A stretch of 64,000 bases of DNA from Tretioscincus oriximinensis (taxonomy: Eukaryota; Chordata; Lepidosauria; Squamata; Gymnophthalmidae), in contig JAJVDF010000585.1 of NCBI GenBank assembly GCA_022410635.1, positions 307,467 through 371,466 on the forward strand, written 5' to 3'. Shown piece after piece: positions 31,353 to 43,424 of the stretch; position 1 is the first letter of the stretch; each line of letters begins with the position of its first letter. A program made the position numbers and the translations under genes. The notes below the pieces were generated by a model, which was not told the origin of the DNA, searched no databases, and was given only the letters and a program-made list of their open reading frames with translations.

Positions 31353-31516
31353 ATATGATGGTGCAACAGGCAGTACTTGTGAAATACCATTTGCATGAAG
31401 TCGAGAACAAATTAAGGTTTTGCCTTCTTCTGTTCAGACTGCCCAGGTGCAATTACTGGGTCTCTATGAGAGACAGAAGGCTGTACTTCGGCCTGATTCA
31501 GTATCTCTTCTTGTGT
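31353..31516 (+). mobile_element. CR1 3'-end fragment
   Basis: A second sense 3' end directly behind the previous one, starting ATGGTGCAACAGGCAGTACT. Confidence 0.8.
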
Positions 31517-31607
31517 TCTTAATATGATTGACTGCACAAGATTTTCAGACACATGACTGATGCATTTGGCCTTCTCTGGGGTTAAACCTGCGGTTTATTT
31601 TAAATCC

Positions 31608-31812
31608 AGATTTACGCATTTGTGCATCTGCCTGTCATGTGGGAGATCGGAGTTTGCGTCATCCGTGGAGATAAGCGAGCGCCCTCTGCTAGCCTCTGCT
31701 TCAGCCTACCTAGGTGTTCGAAAGCAAGTAATGGCAAGTAGATAAATAGGAACCACCACAATGTTGTGGTGGAGGATAGATGTAAGTCTTTGGGCAAAAA
31801 ATAATTTGCAAA
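31608..31812 (+). mobile_element. SINE family 2
   Basis: Sense copy with GGTGTTCGAAAGCAAGTAAT and AATAGGAACCACCACAATGT; the tRNA-like head is degenerate. Confidence 0.72.
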
Positions 31813-32149
31813 TAACCTTTCAGTTTCAGAAACATGACATCTCCCTCCCAGACTGAACATGACTTCCGTTTCCGTCGGATTCATTTAGGATTAATTAGCG
31901 GTGTCTGACTCCGGTGAAAGTTTCTATTGAGCTGGTTAAGTGGTACAGCTAGGAACCAGCCAGTTACAAAAGGATTTAAAGGATTAAGCAAACTTTGTAT
32001 AAAAAAAAATCTCAAAACAGGGAAGGAATGGAGAAAAACAAAGCCCTTGTACCCAAACTTGTGCCAGCCTCAGTCACACAAAATCTAATTATTTTCTTTT
32101 ATTTTAAAAATTCAGAATGACAGTCAAGACAATCATAGCCCTGTCCCAA
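31813..32149. other. unassigned sequence
   Basis: Nothing recognised. Confidence 0.4.
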
Positions 32150-32250
32150 TTATAGCCCTGTAGACTATGGCAGGCACCATTCAGTGCCTGCCATAGTCTA
32201 CACTAGCATGTGTATGGCAGGCTCCTATTTTGAGATATAGCCCAGAATAT
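32150..32250. mobile_element. family H hairpin core
   Basis: TGTAGACTATGGCAGGCACC, a short spacer, then the complementary GTGCCTGCCATAGTCTACA: a near-perfect hairpin. Outer ends are missing. Confidence 0.72.
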
Positions 32251-32599
32251 ATATATCTCTTGTATATACACTACCAGCAGATGCACACACACACGCACAT
32301 ATATATGTACATAAATAAATGCTTTCCAATTTGCTGGAGTGGGATAAAACATAATTCTGTACCAGATCTTCATGAAATATTAATAGCGTTGCCTGTAATA
32401 GCGTTGAGTTATGAACACCGCATAATAAGGGGAAAAGCCCTTGATGAATTCATTGAGCAAACTCTCACTTTTTAGATGATGGATGGGATACTTATGGTAA
32501 TCTATGGCACTCTAAATACAAAATAAGGGGGAAGGATCCACAAGACCTCGTGCCAGAGTGAAGAAGAATTCTTGAAGCTCTTCTGTCTGCCTTCTGATC
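32251..32599. other. unassigned sequence
   Basis: Contains a small CA/TA run near 32283-32305; otherwise nothing was recognised. Confidence 0.4.
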
Positions 32600-32643
32600 T
32601 TGTGGTTGGTATCAGGCTCTTCTTCTTTTTCTTCTTCTTCTTC

Positions 32644-32742
32644 TGCCCAGGTGCATCTGGTGGGCCTCTGTGTGAGACAGAATGCTGGACTAGATGGGCT
32701 GTGGTCTGATCCAGTAAGGCTCTTCTTGTGTTCTTATGTTCT
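32644..32742 (+). mobile_element. CR1 3' end only
   Basis: CCCAGGTGCATCTGGTGGGC through TTCTTGTGTTCTTATGTTCT, between two pyrimidine runs. Confidence 0.85.
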
Positions 32743-33210
32743 CCTATTCTTCTCCTTCTTCTCCTTCTTCTCCTTCTTCTCCTTCTTCTCCTTCTCCTCC
32801 TTCTCCTCCTTCTCCTCCTTCTCCTCCTTCTCNTCCTTCTCNTCCTTCTCCTCCTCCTCCTCCTCCTCCTCTTTCTTTTTCTTTTTCTTTTTCTTTTTCT
32901 TTTTCTTTTTCTTTTTCTTTTTCTTTTTCTTTTTCTTTTTCTTTTTCTTTTTCTCTTTTTCTCTTTTTCTCTTTTTCTCTTTTTCTCTTTTTCTTTTTCT
33001 TTTTCTCTTTTTCTTTTTCTTTTTCTTTTTCTTTTTCTTTTTCTTCTTCTTCTTCTTCTTCTTCATATTTTTCTTCATATTTTTCTTCACCATCATCATG
33101 ATCATATTATTATTAATCGTCATCACCTTCTTCATCTTCTTTATCATTATCATTATCCTCGTCTTCTAGATCTTCATCTTCTTTACCATCTTCTTCTTCA
33201 TCATCATCAT
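32743..33210 (+). repeat. long compound pyrimidine microsatellite
   Basis: CTTCTC units pass into CTCCTT, then more than 200 bp of a TTCTTT-type hexamer, then CTT, then mixed CATCTT/CATTAT words. The predicted leucine- or lysine-rich peptides are artefacts of the repeat. Confidence 0.97.
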
Positions 33211-33214
33211 AATC

Positions 33215-34010
33215 TAGACAACCTGGAACAATGGGCTGAAACTAACTGGTATTTAATAAAGAGAAATACAAGATCNTACATCTGGGCAAACAAAATGAAA
33301 ACAGCACATATAGAATGGAAGGAATATGTTTGAGCAGCAGCACAGGGGAAAAGGACCTGGGGGTATTGGTAGATCACAGCCTAAACATGAATCAACAGTG
33401 TGAAGCAGCTGCAAAAAAGGCAAACATGATCCTGGGATGTATTAAGAGGAGTATAGAATCTTGATCACATGAAGTAATTATTCCTCTCTACAGTACTTTG
33501 GTGCGACCACACTTGGAATACTGTGCTCAGTTCTAGGGGCCCCAATTTAAAAAGGACGTTGATAAACTAGAACAAGTTCGAAAAAGAGTTTCAAGGATGG
33601 TGTGTGATCTGGAAACCATGTCCTATGAGGAATGGTTAAAGGATCTAGGGATGTTTAGTCTGCAGAAGAGAAGACAGAGAGGAGACCTGATAGCTGTCTA
33701 CAAATACCTGAAGGACTGTCACAGAGCAGAGGGATCAGCATTGTTCTCTTTGGCACATGGAAGGACTAGAAACAATGGGATGAAGCTGCAAGGGAGGAGT
33801 TTTAGATTAGATATCAGAAAAAACTATCTGACAGTCAGGGTGATATACCAGTGGAATAGTTTGCCACAGGAGGTGGTGAGTTCNCCTGCACTGGAAGTCT
33901 TCAAACAGAGACTGGACAGTCACCTGTCTGGGATGGTTTAATGAGTCCTGCATTGAACAGGGAGTTGGACCCAGTGACCTCGGAGGCCATTCCAACTCTA
34001 TGATTCTATT
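33215..34010 (+). mobile_element. CR1 LINE, second lineage, 3' end
   Basis: Sense copy with a readable C-terminal ORF (MSYEEWLKDLGMFSLQKRR ... QWNSLPQEVVS). The 3'UTR ends in CCATTCCAACTCTATGATTC, followed by TATTATC, the classic CR1 terminus. It is distinct from the abundant lineage with the TTCTTATG tail. Confidence 0.93.
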
Positions 34011-34145
34011 ATCACCACCACAACCACCAGCACCACCACCACCATCATCATCACCATCACCATCATTATTCATAATCATCATAATTTTCTTCATCACCTT
34101 CAAAATTATCTTCATCATCTTCTACTTCATTTTCTCCTCCTTCTT
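34011..34145 (+). repeat. degenerate CAC/CAT trinucleotide repeat
   Basis: ACCACCACAACCACC grades into ATCATC and TTCATC units directly behind a CR1 3' end. Confidence 0.85.
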
Positions 34146-34972
34146 GTAAGCCTTCCTATTTCCCATGGGACCATGGCTGCCCAAAGATCTCCTAGTGGCT
34201 GTTACTGAGCACCAGAAATGGCAATTTCCTGACTTAAATAAACAAACACATCTAGATCAGCTGTGATCGTAACAGTGGAAGGAGAGAGACGGCTTCTCCC
34301 TCCACCCAACCTGAGTCAACATCACAAACATAAAATGGGGAAGGAAAGAATCCACTTCTCCATCGGTCATGACTGAAGCTATAGAACTCTGGCTTTGTTT
34401 TTCACGGGCAGGATTCTGCAGCGGCATACAGACAGCTTGCAAGGACATTAAGAACAGGGGCACTTTAGCATGCACGGAGCACAGCATGACACCCATCCCC
34501 TCTCATTGTGCGGATGTTGTCATAAAGGCTGGTACTGTAGTTTTGCTTACATGACATTTTTATCAATGACGTTTGTTAAGCTTTTCTTCTTCTTTCCTCT
34601 CCTACTCTTCTTAGGAATTTCAGGGTGATGTCATTCATTTGGACGGAGCGCCTGACAATCCCAGACTTGTACAGCATCAGGGCCTCTGCTCAAGCATTAC
34701 AAAGGACACTAATGCCCCATAATCCACACGCCTGCTATTCAGATGCTCGGTTACAAGGACTAGTCTTATCCTTAATCTCATTTCATTATGAAACCAAGAC
34801 ATGCAATTATTTGGGGTTCTCCAGCCTGAAAAAAGGATGCCCTTCCCTGATTCCCTACATCACGGATCGTGTACCAAACTATTATGGAAAAAAATCTGGT
34901 TTAGAATAAACAATGTGAACGCATCCAGTCTGATCTATATCAGTCTATATTTATATTAGTTTATGGTTATAC
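34146..34972. other. unassigned sequence
   Basis: No convincing exon; a minor pyrimidine patch lies near 34586. Confidence 0.4.
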
Positions 34973-35230
34973 CTGCCTTTTAGGCTGCCTCTCAGTGCGA
35001 TTTTTGTGCCGCACTGGAACTAATATGATTGTGAATTCACCCCACACGTTGACGGACTTTTAGTTATCCACTTGGAATAAAGCTCCGTTGCTGTGGAATA
35101 TCCTGTAGCTGGGGCAACAGAGCTTTGTTCTGAGTGAATAACAAAGTCCCACACTGCATGGAGCAGAATAACAATCACGTAAGTACCAGCACGGAACAAA
35201 AATTGCATGGCGAGGCAGCCTAAAAGGCAG
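34973..35230. mobile_element. MITE with about 45-bp terminal inverted repeats
   Basis: The left end CTGCCTTTTAGGCTGCCTCT and the right end, read back as CTGCCTTTTAGGCTGCCTCG, continue similar for about 45 bp. It is 258 bp and non-coding. A target duplication was not identified and the superfamily is unknown. Confidence 0.75.
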
Positions 35231-36067
35231 CTGTAGTTTTAAAGTGATGCAGATTTAGGCCACATCCCTACTCACCATTTCAAGCAAAGTGGACGCAACA
35301 TCCCCTTCCATCTGCCCAAAGAACGCACACGTGTACATCGTTCCATTTCTGGCTGTATGTATGTATGTATGTATGCATGTATCGCCACCACATGTTGAGC
35401 GATTCAGCAGTGACGAAAACAACACAGATCTCACAAGACTTCGGGAACTGGCTCTTAGCTCGCAGAAACTGCTTGGGAATTGTATGCAGGCTTGCAGAGA
35501 ATGNTGGGGATTGTAGGCAAGCACAGCAATGCGACGACATCATGCTTCAGAACAACATGGACACTTAAGGTAGGTGGGGGCAAATGGCAAATGCGATGTA
35601 AAGTAAACACAGGATTTAGCACTCTGCCCTGCTGTATTCTACACCACAGTCAGTTCTTCCAGCCCCTTGTAGGCTTCTAACTAAATTATCTATACTTTAA
35701 GACCTCTCCAGACGGACAATTAGCACTGCCAGGGTTTTTTCCTACTACACCAGCAACAACAAGCAAGAACTTAGCAAATCGTAATTTTCCTATCATGGTC
35801 AGAAGTGCCCAGTCTTTAGGAAACAAAGTCATACTGCATTACTTTTGATGTGTTTGAACAGCTGTGAGATAATCTAACAAGGAAATAGGCCCTTATTTGC
35901 TTACCATTCAAACACCTGAAAGCAAGAAACTTCCACAAAACTTGTACAGAGGGAAACATTTGGTCACATTGCTTATGGTTCCACTTATCACTAAGATGGC
36001 ATCCCGGGAGCAGGACAGGAAATGACATCGGTGGTGGGCGGGGCACTGGAAACAAAAGAGTCAGTCT
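35231..36067. other. unassigned sequence with a short (GTAT)n
   Basis: A GTAT run lies at about 35355-35382. No gene was recognised. Confidence 0.4.
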
Positions 36068-36232
36068 GAACAGAAGAAAGCAAAATATGCACCTGTTCAT
36101 GACTCCCTGCAAATGGTATTTCAGGAGTGTTGCCTGTTGCTCCATCCCGGAGGCAGCATCCAGACATCCATCCTAATACCCATTTATACCCTTGGTGTCC
36201 ATAAACCTGTCTAGTCCTGTCTTATTAATAGG
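36068..36232 (-). mobile_element. CR1 3'-end fragment
   Basis: Antisense: GAACAGAAGAAAGCAAAATA through CCATAAACCTGTCTAGTCCT. Confidence 0.86.
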
Positions 36233-36929
36233 ATTATCTTATAAAGTCTCATTTGTGGGCTTCCACAGGCTACTGGTTGACCACTCTGACAACAAGCTAG
36301 GGAATGAAATGAGCATTTGGTTTGACCTAACGAAGCCTTTCACAAGTTCTTCTCTTTGGATTTCCTCTGCAGAATTTTTTTAGCAATCTCAGCCCATCGC
36401 TGGTGGCCTCTTCTGCTTTCTTGCTGCTTTCAAAGGGGAAGTGAAATGTAGATTGGAAGAATCTCCTGGGCATGCTTCAATGTAGAAGACTGACCACATA
36501 TTTGCATCGAGTTATGGTTAACCATATTTCTGATGAAAACCTTGACAGGGACTCTGTATCGTTGATAAGACNAAGTATTTTTTAATTTGTACCTAAGCGA
36601 CACTTACAAGTGATTTTGATCTTGTTGAGGTTTCCTTATCTTCCTCTTCTCTATCTTCCTCCAACCACAGCATCACATCTAGAAGGCAGACAGAGAAGGA
36701 ACAGTTCATTTTGAGAACAAGTTTTGTTTCCTGGACAGCTAATTGCTTTTGCATTGCTAAGAAAGAAGCTTTTCAACCGAGAAAGGACCACAAGGGTGGA
36801 AGTAAAAAGACTGAAAATAAGTAGATTGAGGTACTTTCACCTACATTTCATCTTATGCTCCATATGCTGCTTCCCATCAACAATGCCTTTCAGCACTCTA
36901 TGATCAAATAGGACAGTCTCTGTGCTGGA
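36233..36929. other. unassigned sequence
   Basis: Nothing recognised. Confidence 0.4.
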
Positions 36930-37088
36930 GCAGAAATGTCCAACTGGTACCATCCAGATGTTTCTGATCCACAACACCCAACATTCCATTTGGTTCCACA
37001 GAGCGGGCTCAGAAATGGGAGTGAAATGGAACGTTGGGTGCTGTGGTTCAGGAACATCTGCAGGGCCACAAGTTGGGCATCTGTGTTC
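36930..37088. mobile_element. foldback MITE (hAT-like)
   Basis: The left half (ATGTCCAACTGG ... CACAACACCCAACATTCCAT) is repeated inverted in the right half (ATGGAACGTTGGGTGCTGTG ... AAGTTGGGCAT). Another copy is at 44030-44215. Confidence 0.7.
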
Positions 37089-37217
37089 AAGAGAATAAAT
37101 GGACATAAATCCAGATATTCAGAAGGCAGCACACAAAAACCCATTGCAGAACGCTTCAGTCTCCCAGGACTTTCCATCTTGGACCTCAAAACAGCAGTCC
37201 TTGAACAAAAAAACCCT

Positions 37218-37677
37218 AAAACATAAGAAGAGCCATCCTGGATCAAGCCAGAGCCCACCTAGTCCAACATTCTGTCTCACACAGAGGCCCACCAGGTGCA
37301 CCTGGGAAGTCTGAACAGAGGAAAGCAAATAATGCTCCTGTTCATGACTCCCTGCAAATGATATTTCAGGAGTCCTGCCTGTTGCTCTATCCTGGAGGCA
37401 GCATCCAGACATCCATCCTAGGACCCATTTATACCCTTGGTGTCCATAAACCTGTCTAGTCCTGTCTTGAAGCTATCCAAGCTCTTGGCTACCACCACCT
37501 CTTCAGGAAGTAAATTCCACAGGCCAATGACGTTCTCNCTTTTCTGCCTATCAGTTTCAAGGAGGGCCCTCTGGTCCTAGTGTTGTGTGATAGAGAAAAC
37601 ATTTTTTCTCTATTCATCCTATCCATCCCATGCATGATTTTGTACACTTTCAATCTGAAGAGGCCCAGATGTTGCCT
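37218..37677 (-). mobile_element. CR1 LINE 3' part with internal deletion
   Basis: Antisense copy from ACATAAGAAGAGCCATCCTG to CTGAAGAGGCCCAGATG. The CTCTGGGTGAAAAAATAC part is missing. Confidence 0.88.
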
Positions 37678-37689
37678 TACCCAGATGCA

Positions 37690-38399
37690 GATTCAACTCA
37701 GGCTTCCTTTCATATGAATTTGATAAATACACAAAAGACTTTATACCTTCTGATCTTCTTATTCCCTCCACTGATCTTGATTTGACTTCTTTTTGTAGCT
37801 GGTTATCTGATAATCTGTCCCCACATTGTCCTTGACTCTAGTTTTGAATATGCCTCGGTGAAAAATGTTTAATGGGAAAAGAAGGACCTTTAACAGGGGG
37901 AGATAACCTGATATCGTATTGCCTAGTGGGTTAGGTTGTCAAAATATTACTTCTTCATCCTTGGCGCTTATTTAGTTTTGTTTGCGAATTAAGTAACTGA
38001 TCTACACTTTGCCAATTTTTTTAACACCCTCTGTTTCTTTCTGTGCACAAGTCTGTGTTTATTTTCATGCGCAAAGCATAAAACGAGAATAATTTGCTGT
38101 ATTTTATCAAAGTCTGACATGATGAAGTAATCTCCTTTTATTGCTCTCCATGCCTTGACAAGTTTCAGCTGTGATGCCTGACTGCATCCCATAACCTTCA
38201 AACAAAACTGCAGGTGTTTGTGGAAGAAAGGATGGAATAGGGAGAAATGTGAGGAACGTCAGGTAGGGGGAGGACAGATCTCTCATTCCCAAAGCAGTTG
38301 GGAGGGTGCCTTAAATGGATGACCAGGCAGAGAATAGTATTAATCAAAAGGGATTGGAAATGCTAAAACATCCTTGTGAATCGCTTACTATCAACTAGT
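37690..38399. other. unassigned sequence
   Basis: Nothing recognised. Confidence 0.4.
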
Positions 38400-38460
38400 T
38401 TATTTATTTATTTATTTTGTTTATTTATTTATATTTATACCCTGCCCTATACCTGAAGGC
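38400..38460 (-). mobile_element. SINE/L2 3' tail, antisense
   Basis: TTTATTTATTTATTT followed by TATACCCTGCCCTATACCTG and AAGG. Confidence 0.65.
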
Positions 38461-38512
38461 CCATTCTCCTTCCAACCAATAGAACAGGCTGTCTCACTTT
38501 CCTCTCCTCCCA

Positions 38513-38543
38513 CCTAACCCTAACCCTAACCCTAACCCTAACC
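38513..38543. repeat. interstitial telomeric repeat (CCCTAA)n
   Basis: Five perfect CCTAAC units plus one base run straight into the N gap, so the true array length is unknown. Confidence 0.93.
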
Positions 38544-39439
38544 NNNNNNNNNNNNNNNNNNNNNNNNNNNNNNNNNNNNNNNNNNNNNNNNNNNNNNNNN
38601 NNNNNNNNNNNNNNNNNNNNNNNNNNNNNNNNNNNNNNNNNNNNNNNNNNNNNNNNNNNNNNNNNNNNNNNNNNNNNNNNNNNNNNNNNNNNNNNNNNNN
38701 NNNNNNNNNNNNNNNNNNNNNNNNNNNNNNNNNNNNNNNNNNNNNNNNNNNNNNNNNNNNNNNNNNNNNNNNNNNNNNNNNNNNNNNNNNNNNNNNNNNN
38801 NNNNNNNNNNNNNNNNNNNNNNNNNNNNNNNNNNNNNNNNNNNNNNNNNNNNNNNNNNNNNNNNNNNNNNNNNNNNNNNNNNNNNNNNNNNNNNNNNNNN
38901 NNNNNNNNNNNNNNNNNNNNNNNNNNNNNNNNNNNNNNNNNNNNNNNNNNNNNNNNNNNNNNNNNNNNNNNNNNNNNNNNNNNNNNNNNNNNNNNNNNNN
39001 NNNNNNNNNNNNNNNNNNNNNNNNNNNNNNNNNNNNNNNNNNNNNNNNNNNNNNNNNNNNNNNNNNNNNNNNNNNNNNNNNNNNNNNNNNNNNNNNNNNN
39101 NNNNNNNNNNNNNNNNNNNNNNNNNNNNNNNNNNNNNNNNNNNNNNNNNNNNNNNNNNNNNNNNNNNNNNNNNNNNNNNNNNNNNNNNNNNNNNNNNNNN
39201 NNNNNNNNNNNNNNNNNNNNNNNNNNNNNNNNNNNNNNNNNNNNNNNNNNNNNNNNNNNNNNNNNNNNNNNNNNNNNNNNNNNNNNNNNNNNNNNNNNNN
39301 NNNNNNNNNNNNNNNNNNNNNNNNNNNNNNNNNNNNNNNNNNNNNNNNNNNNNNNNNNNNNNNNNNNNNNNNNNNNNNNNNNNNNNNNNNNNNNNNNNNN
39401 NNNNNNNNNNNNNNNNNNNNNNNNNNNNNNNNNNNNNNN
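38544..39439. other. assembly gap (896 N)
   Basis: It begins directly within a telomeric repeat, which suggests that the assembler failed on a longer repeat array. Confidence 0.97.
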
Positions 39440-39827
39440 GTGCAACAGCAGCCACGGAAGCCAATTTAGAAGCACGAAGCACAGCTTTCAGATGCATCAT
39501 GGAGGGAGAGCGGAGCCCTCACTGCAGAACACTTCTGCATTGGTGGATTTGGACCAATGGGGGAGNCGTATTTTGACACACCTGGTCAGTTTTGTTAGGA
39601 GAGTTAGGCAATGCCTAGACTGTTGACTACTTAGCATCTGGATGGGAAACCACATAGAGATGAAAGTATTGATTCGCATCCCAGTTATATGGAATTTTGG
39701 TTAACTTGGATGCTAGAAGTTCATGATCTATGAAAAATTATGGGGAGCTTTCTTGTGAAGGAATTGAGGATGTATGGGAGAAGAAAGCTAGAGAAGTAAG
39801 TAAGCCTGAAATCACTAAGTGCACATA
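39440..39827. other. unassigned sequence
   Basis: Nothing recognised. A short 5S-like stretch (CATCTGGATGGGAAACCACA) is probably coincidental. Confidence 0.4.
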
Positions 39828-40119
<292 letters not shown>

Positions 40120-40340
40120 GTTTATTTATAACACTATTTTCACCAAAGGGTGGCTCACATAGCTTTTGTTGCTTTATCCACAATAGATACCCTGTGAAGT
40201 AGGTGGGGCTGAGAGAATTATAAAGAATGATGATTAGCTCAAAGTCACCTGGTTGGCTTACTGCAGGAGTGTGAAACTGAGCAAACTACCAGATGAGAGT
40301 TCACCATTCTAACCACTATACCAAACTTGCTCTTCACATA
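40120..40340 (-). mobile_element. SINE family 1
   Basis: Antisense copy: TTTATTTATAACACTA, then CACATAGCTTTTGTTGCTTT, then the head with CCATTCTAACCACTATACCA. Confidence 0.85.
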
Positions 40341-40720
40341 GATCTCCCTATCCTTTACATTTTGCAGCTTTGAGCCATTTTTTTGGTTCCTATAGGCTGA
40401 GAATTGCAATATTCTGTAATTGTGCAGATCGGGGGAAAGAAGCCCTGACTGCTGTTTGCTATTCAAAACTCGCACCACTAACTCTGAAGGATTTAACCCC
40501 TTTACTGAAGGGATTAAAGGCTCAACCAGGCACCCTTGCTTACAAATATGTATATCTTCATTATTCCTAAAGAATGAACTTAGTTTTTTCTCTGGTTTAA
40601 TCCGGGTTGAGTTCATTCCACAGAAGTGAATTTTCTTTTAAAAAACAAAAGCCCCGTCCACACGCAGCCACTCTGGGTCACATCTTGTAGGTTGATCAGA
40701 TGACTCCTTTTGGGGGTCAC
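40341..40720. other. unassigned sequence
   Basis: Nothing recognised. Confidence 0.4.
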
Positions 40721-40980
40721 CACTAGGGCACTCTAGCAATCAGGGCCAGCTCCTGAAGGCGCCCTCCCCTCCGTAAAAATAAATAAATACAAATTTCTCA
40801 TGCACTTCAAAAAATTCTCACACACTCCCCCCCCCCCAAAAAAGATAATTTTTTAAAAAAATTACTACACCACCACTAGGGGGCTCTGACATCCTGGGGC
40901 AGCTCCCCAGGCACCCTCCCTCCCTAAAAAATTAAAAAATGGAAATTTCTTGNGCACTTCAAAAATTCTTGCGCACTTCA
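40721..40980 (+). repeat. diverged tandem repeat, two units
   Basis: ACCACTAGGGCACTCT ... CATGCACTTCAAAAAATTCT (40721-40828) recurs as ACCACTAGGGGGCTCT ... GCACTTCAAAAATTCTTG (40872-40980). Confidence 0.65.
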
Positions 40981-41047
40981 AACTTCATGGAATATGCAAA
41001 TATTAATTACTCCAGTTTGGGCCTCAAAGAATCTGGTCAATCTACAT

Positions 41048-41190
41048 CTNGGGACAGAGTTTGGCCATTCACATGCCAGTATAGACTATGGCAGGCCCCA
41101 TTCTGGGCCTGCCATAGTCTACACTAGCATGTGGTTGGCAGGCTCCTATTCCAAGGGGCAGCCCAGGCTCCGTGTGGATGCAGCTTTANT
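41048..41190. mobile_element. family H hairpin element
   Basis: GGGACAGAGTTTGGCCATTC, then TATAGACTATGGCAGGCCCC and its complement. The right outer end is lost. Confidence 0.75.
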
Positions 41191-41770
41191 GTATAACCAA
41201 GCCCATAGATGCTTTCTTATGCACAAAATTCGGGTGGGGAAAAGGAACCAGTAGAATCCAGCACTCCCGGGTCAGATCTTGACATCTAGCAAAGTCTCTT
41301 CCCAGTTTCCACACCCATGTAGGTGGTCTCATTGGCATAAAAATTCCCCTCTTTGGTATAATAATTCCCCGCAGGGTTTTACACAGATTCAATGTTTACA
41401 TCTCACTTTTTCCTTTGTATCCTTGCCACAGATTTTGAACAGTGAATTTAATGCTTCTTTTGTTCTTCCAACCAGTTGTTCTTTTAAACAGCCCACCTAC
41501 AAACGTGACCTTCTGCCTCAATTTTGCACTTGTTTTTACACTTTTGACTTGATTTTTGTAATTACTCTGAAGATCTTTCTTCTTTTATTCCAGCAAGAAT
41601 TTGCCACAAAACCTCTACCTCTCAAATCTTGAGCAGGGTCAGGTTTGGGCCAAGATGTTCAGATGGGCAACATCTGTTGGTCCTGTTTTGTCTGGAAATT
41701 GCTCGGCTCCCAACCCTTCAAGGACTCACTTATTTCGCGATGTTTCCAGCCTTCCTATTCTCTCATCTGT
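41191..41770. other. unassigned sequence
   Basis: Nothing recognised. Confidence 0.4.
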
Positions 41771-41895
41771 AGCAGGAGTGGGACACCTTTTTTCTGCCAG
41801 GAGTAACCTCACTCCAGGGCTATACCTCCTTCCCACCCAAAGGCCACACCCTACCCCAGACCACAGTCATCTGGATCTGGTGCATGGCATATACT
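41771..41895. mobile_element. hAT-like terminus, partial
   Basis: GCAGGAGTGGGACACCTTTTTT resembles the 19071 end of the intron-1 hAT read inward; no second end is visible. Confidence 0.4.
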
Positions 41896-41897
41896 CA

Positions 41898-43093
41898 ATT
41901 TAACTCTAACCTATAAAGCCTTAAATAACTTGGGCCCCAAATATCTAATGGAAGGACTTCTCCCATATCAGCCTGTCCATGCCTTAAGATCTGTGACAGG
42001 ACAAGAAAAGGATCTTGGGGTGCTGGTGGACAATTCAATGAAGATGTCAACCCAGTGTGCAGCAGCAGCAAAAAAGGCAAATTTCATGTTGGGAATAATT
42101 AGGAAAGGAATCGAAAACAAGCCAGCAAATGTTATTTTGCCTCTTTATAAAACTGTGGTGAGCCCACATTTGGAATACTGTGTTCAGTTCTGGTCTCCAC
42201 ATCTCAATAGGGATATTATGGAACTAGAGAAGGTGCAGAAAAGTGCAACAAGAATGATCAAGGGTCTGGAGCACCTCCCTTATGAAATCAGGCTGCAACG
42301 TCTGGGCCTCTTCAGCCTCGAAAGGTGACGTTTAAGAGGTGATCAGATTGAAGTGTACAAAATCCTGCATGGGATGGATGCATGGGATGGACACTAGGAC
42401 CAGAGGGCNCTCCTTGAAACTGATGGGCAGAAACATGAGAGCAGATAAAGGAAAGTATTTGTTTCACCCAGAGGGTCATTGGCCTGTGGAATTTACTTCC
42501 TGAAGAGATGGTGGTAGCTAACAGCTTGGATAGCTTCAAGACAGGACTAGTCAGGTTTATTGTCACCAAGGGTATAAATGGGAAATAGGATGGATGTCTG
42601 GATGTTGCCTCCGGAATGGAGCNACAGGCAGAACTCCTGAGGTATCATTTGCAGGGAGTCATGAACAGGTGAATATTTTGCTTTCCTCTGTTCAAACTGC
42701 CCAGGTGCATCTGGTGGGTCNATGTGCGACACAGAATGCTGGACTAGATGGGCTGTGGCCCGATCCACTATGGCTCTTCTTATGTTCTTATCTGCAGGGG
42801 AGGCCCTCCTGACTGTACCACCTCCCTCAGGAACTCAGGATTGGGCCTTCTCTGTGGCAGCCCCCAGTCTATGGAATAGTCTCCTCCTCGAAGTGCNTCA
42901 ATCACATCTCTATGTGCATTATAGAAAATGCTTGGAGATGAACCTCTTTGGCCAGGCGTTTGGCTGAGAAAACTGCTGACCTTCNCTACTTTTAGATGCA
43001 GCTGTGTTTTTTTTTTTAATATTCTGTGTTTTTACTGTAAACTGCCCTGAGACCTTCAGATATAAAGGGCGGTAAATAAATAAATAGATAAAT
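41898..43093 (+). mobile_element. L2-like LINE split by a CR1
   Basis: The first part (LGPKYLMEGLLPYQP) stops at AAGATCTG. The rest (GEALLTVPPPSGT, SVAAPSLWNSLLLEV and the GAGACCTTCAGATATAAAGG tail) resumes after the CR1 at 42795. The two halves join in register. Confidence 0.88.
41994..42789 (+). mobile_element. CR1 LINE inserted in L2
   Basis: Sense CR1 starting GACAGGACAAGAAAAGGATC (QEKDLGVLVDNSMKMSTQ) and running through [20 protein letters not shown] to the CTTCTTATGTTCTT tail. The L2 target ATCTG is duplicated (41989-41993 and 42790-42794). Confidence 0.93.
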
Positions 43094-43424
43094 AAATACA
43101 TTATTTGCTTTAAAGCCTCTGTCTCTCGTTACTTTCATGGTTGTGCATCTTTAATGGTTGTAAAAAAAGAAGCAGCTTATAATTCCAGCAGCAGCACTTT
43201 CCAAAATTTCCTCTTTTACAACCATGGACAGAACTCTGCAGCAGTTTTAAAAAAAAATTAAACCCCCAGAGGTCAAATTTGCACCAATGAAAACGCAGCC
43301 ATGGATGGAATAATTCCTAGAAAAGAATGAAACCTGCTTGCTCACAAGAGCAACTCATAATCTGCTGGCAGGATTCAGATTCTATAGAATTTTAAATCAT
43401 ACTTTTCTTTCTTATTTATTTATT
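43094..43424. other. decayed repeat-like sequence
   Basis: Carries TGCATCTTTAATGGTTGTAA and a CAGCTTATAATTCCAGCAGC stretch also seen near 13537, so it may be a relic of family T. Confidence 0.4.

Noticed and set aside
32728..33333. Long open frames rich in Leu/Phe or Lys/Glu
   Set aside because: They are produced by the pyrimidine microsatellite and have no non-repeat coding sequence. The same holds for frames at 51019-51339 and 63427-63993.
38447..39500. Large open frames over the second gap
   Set aside because: They consist almost entirely of N.
39611..39660. 5S rRNA-like stretch
   Set aside because: Only about 20 bp resemble the 5S internal region and there is no promoter context or folded structure.
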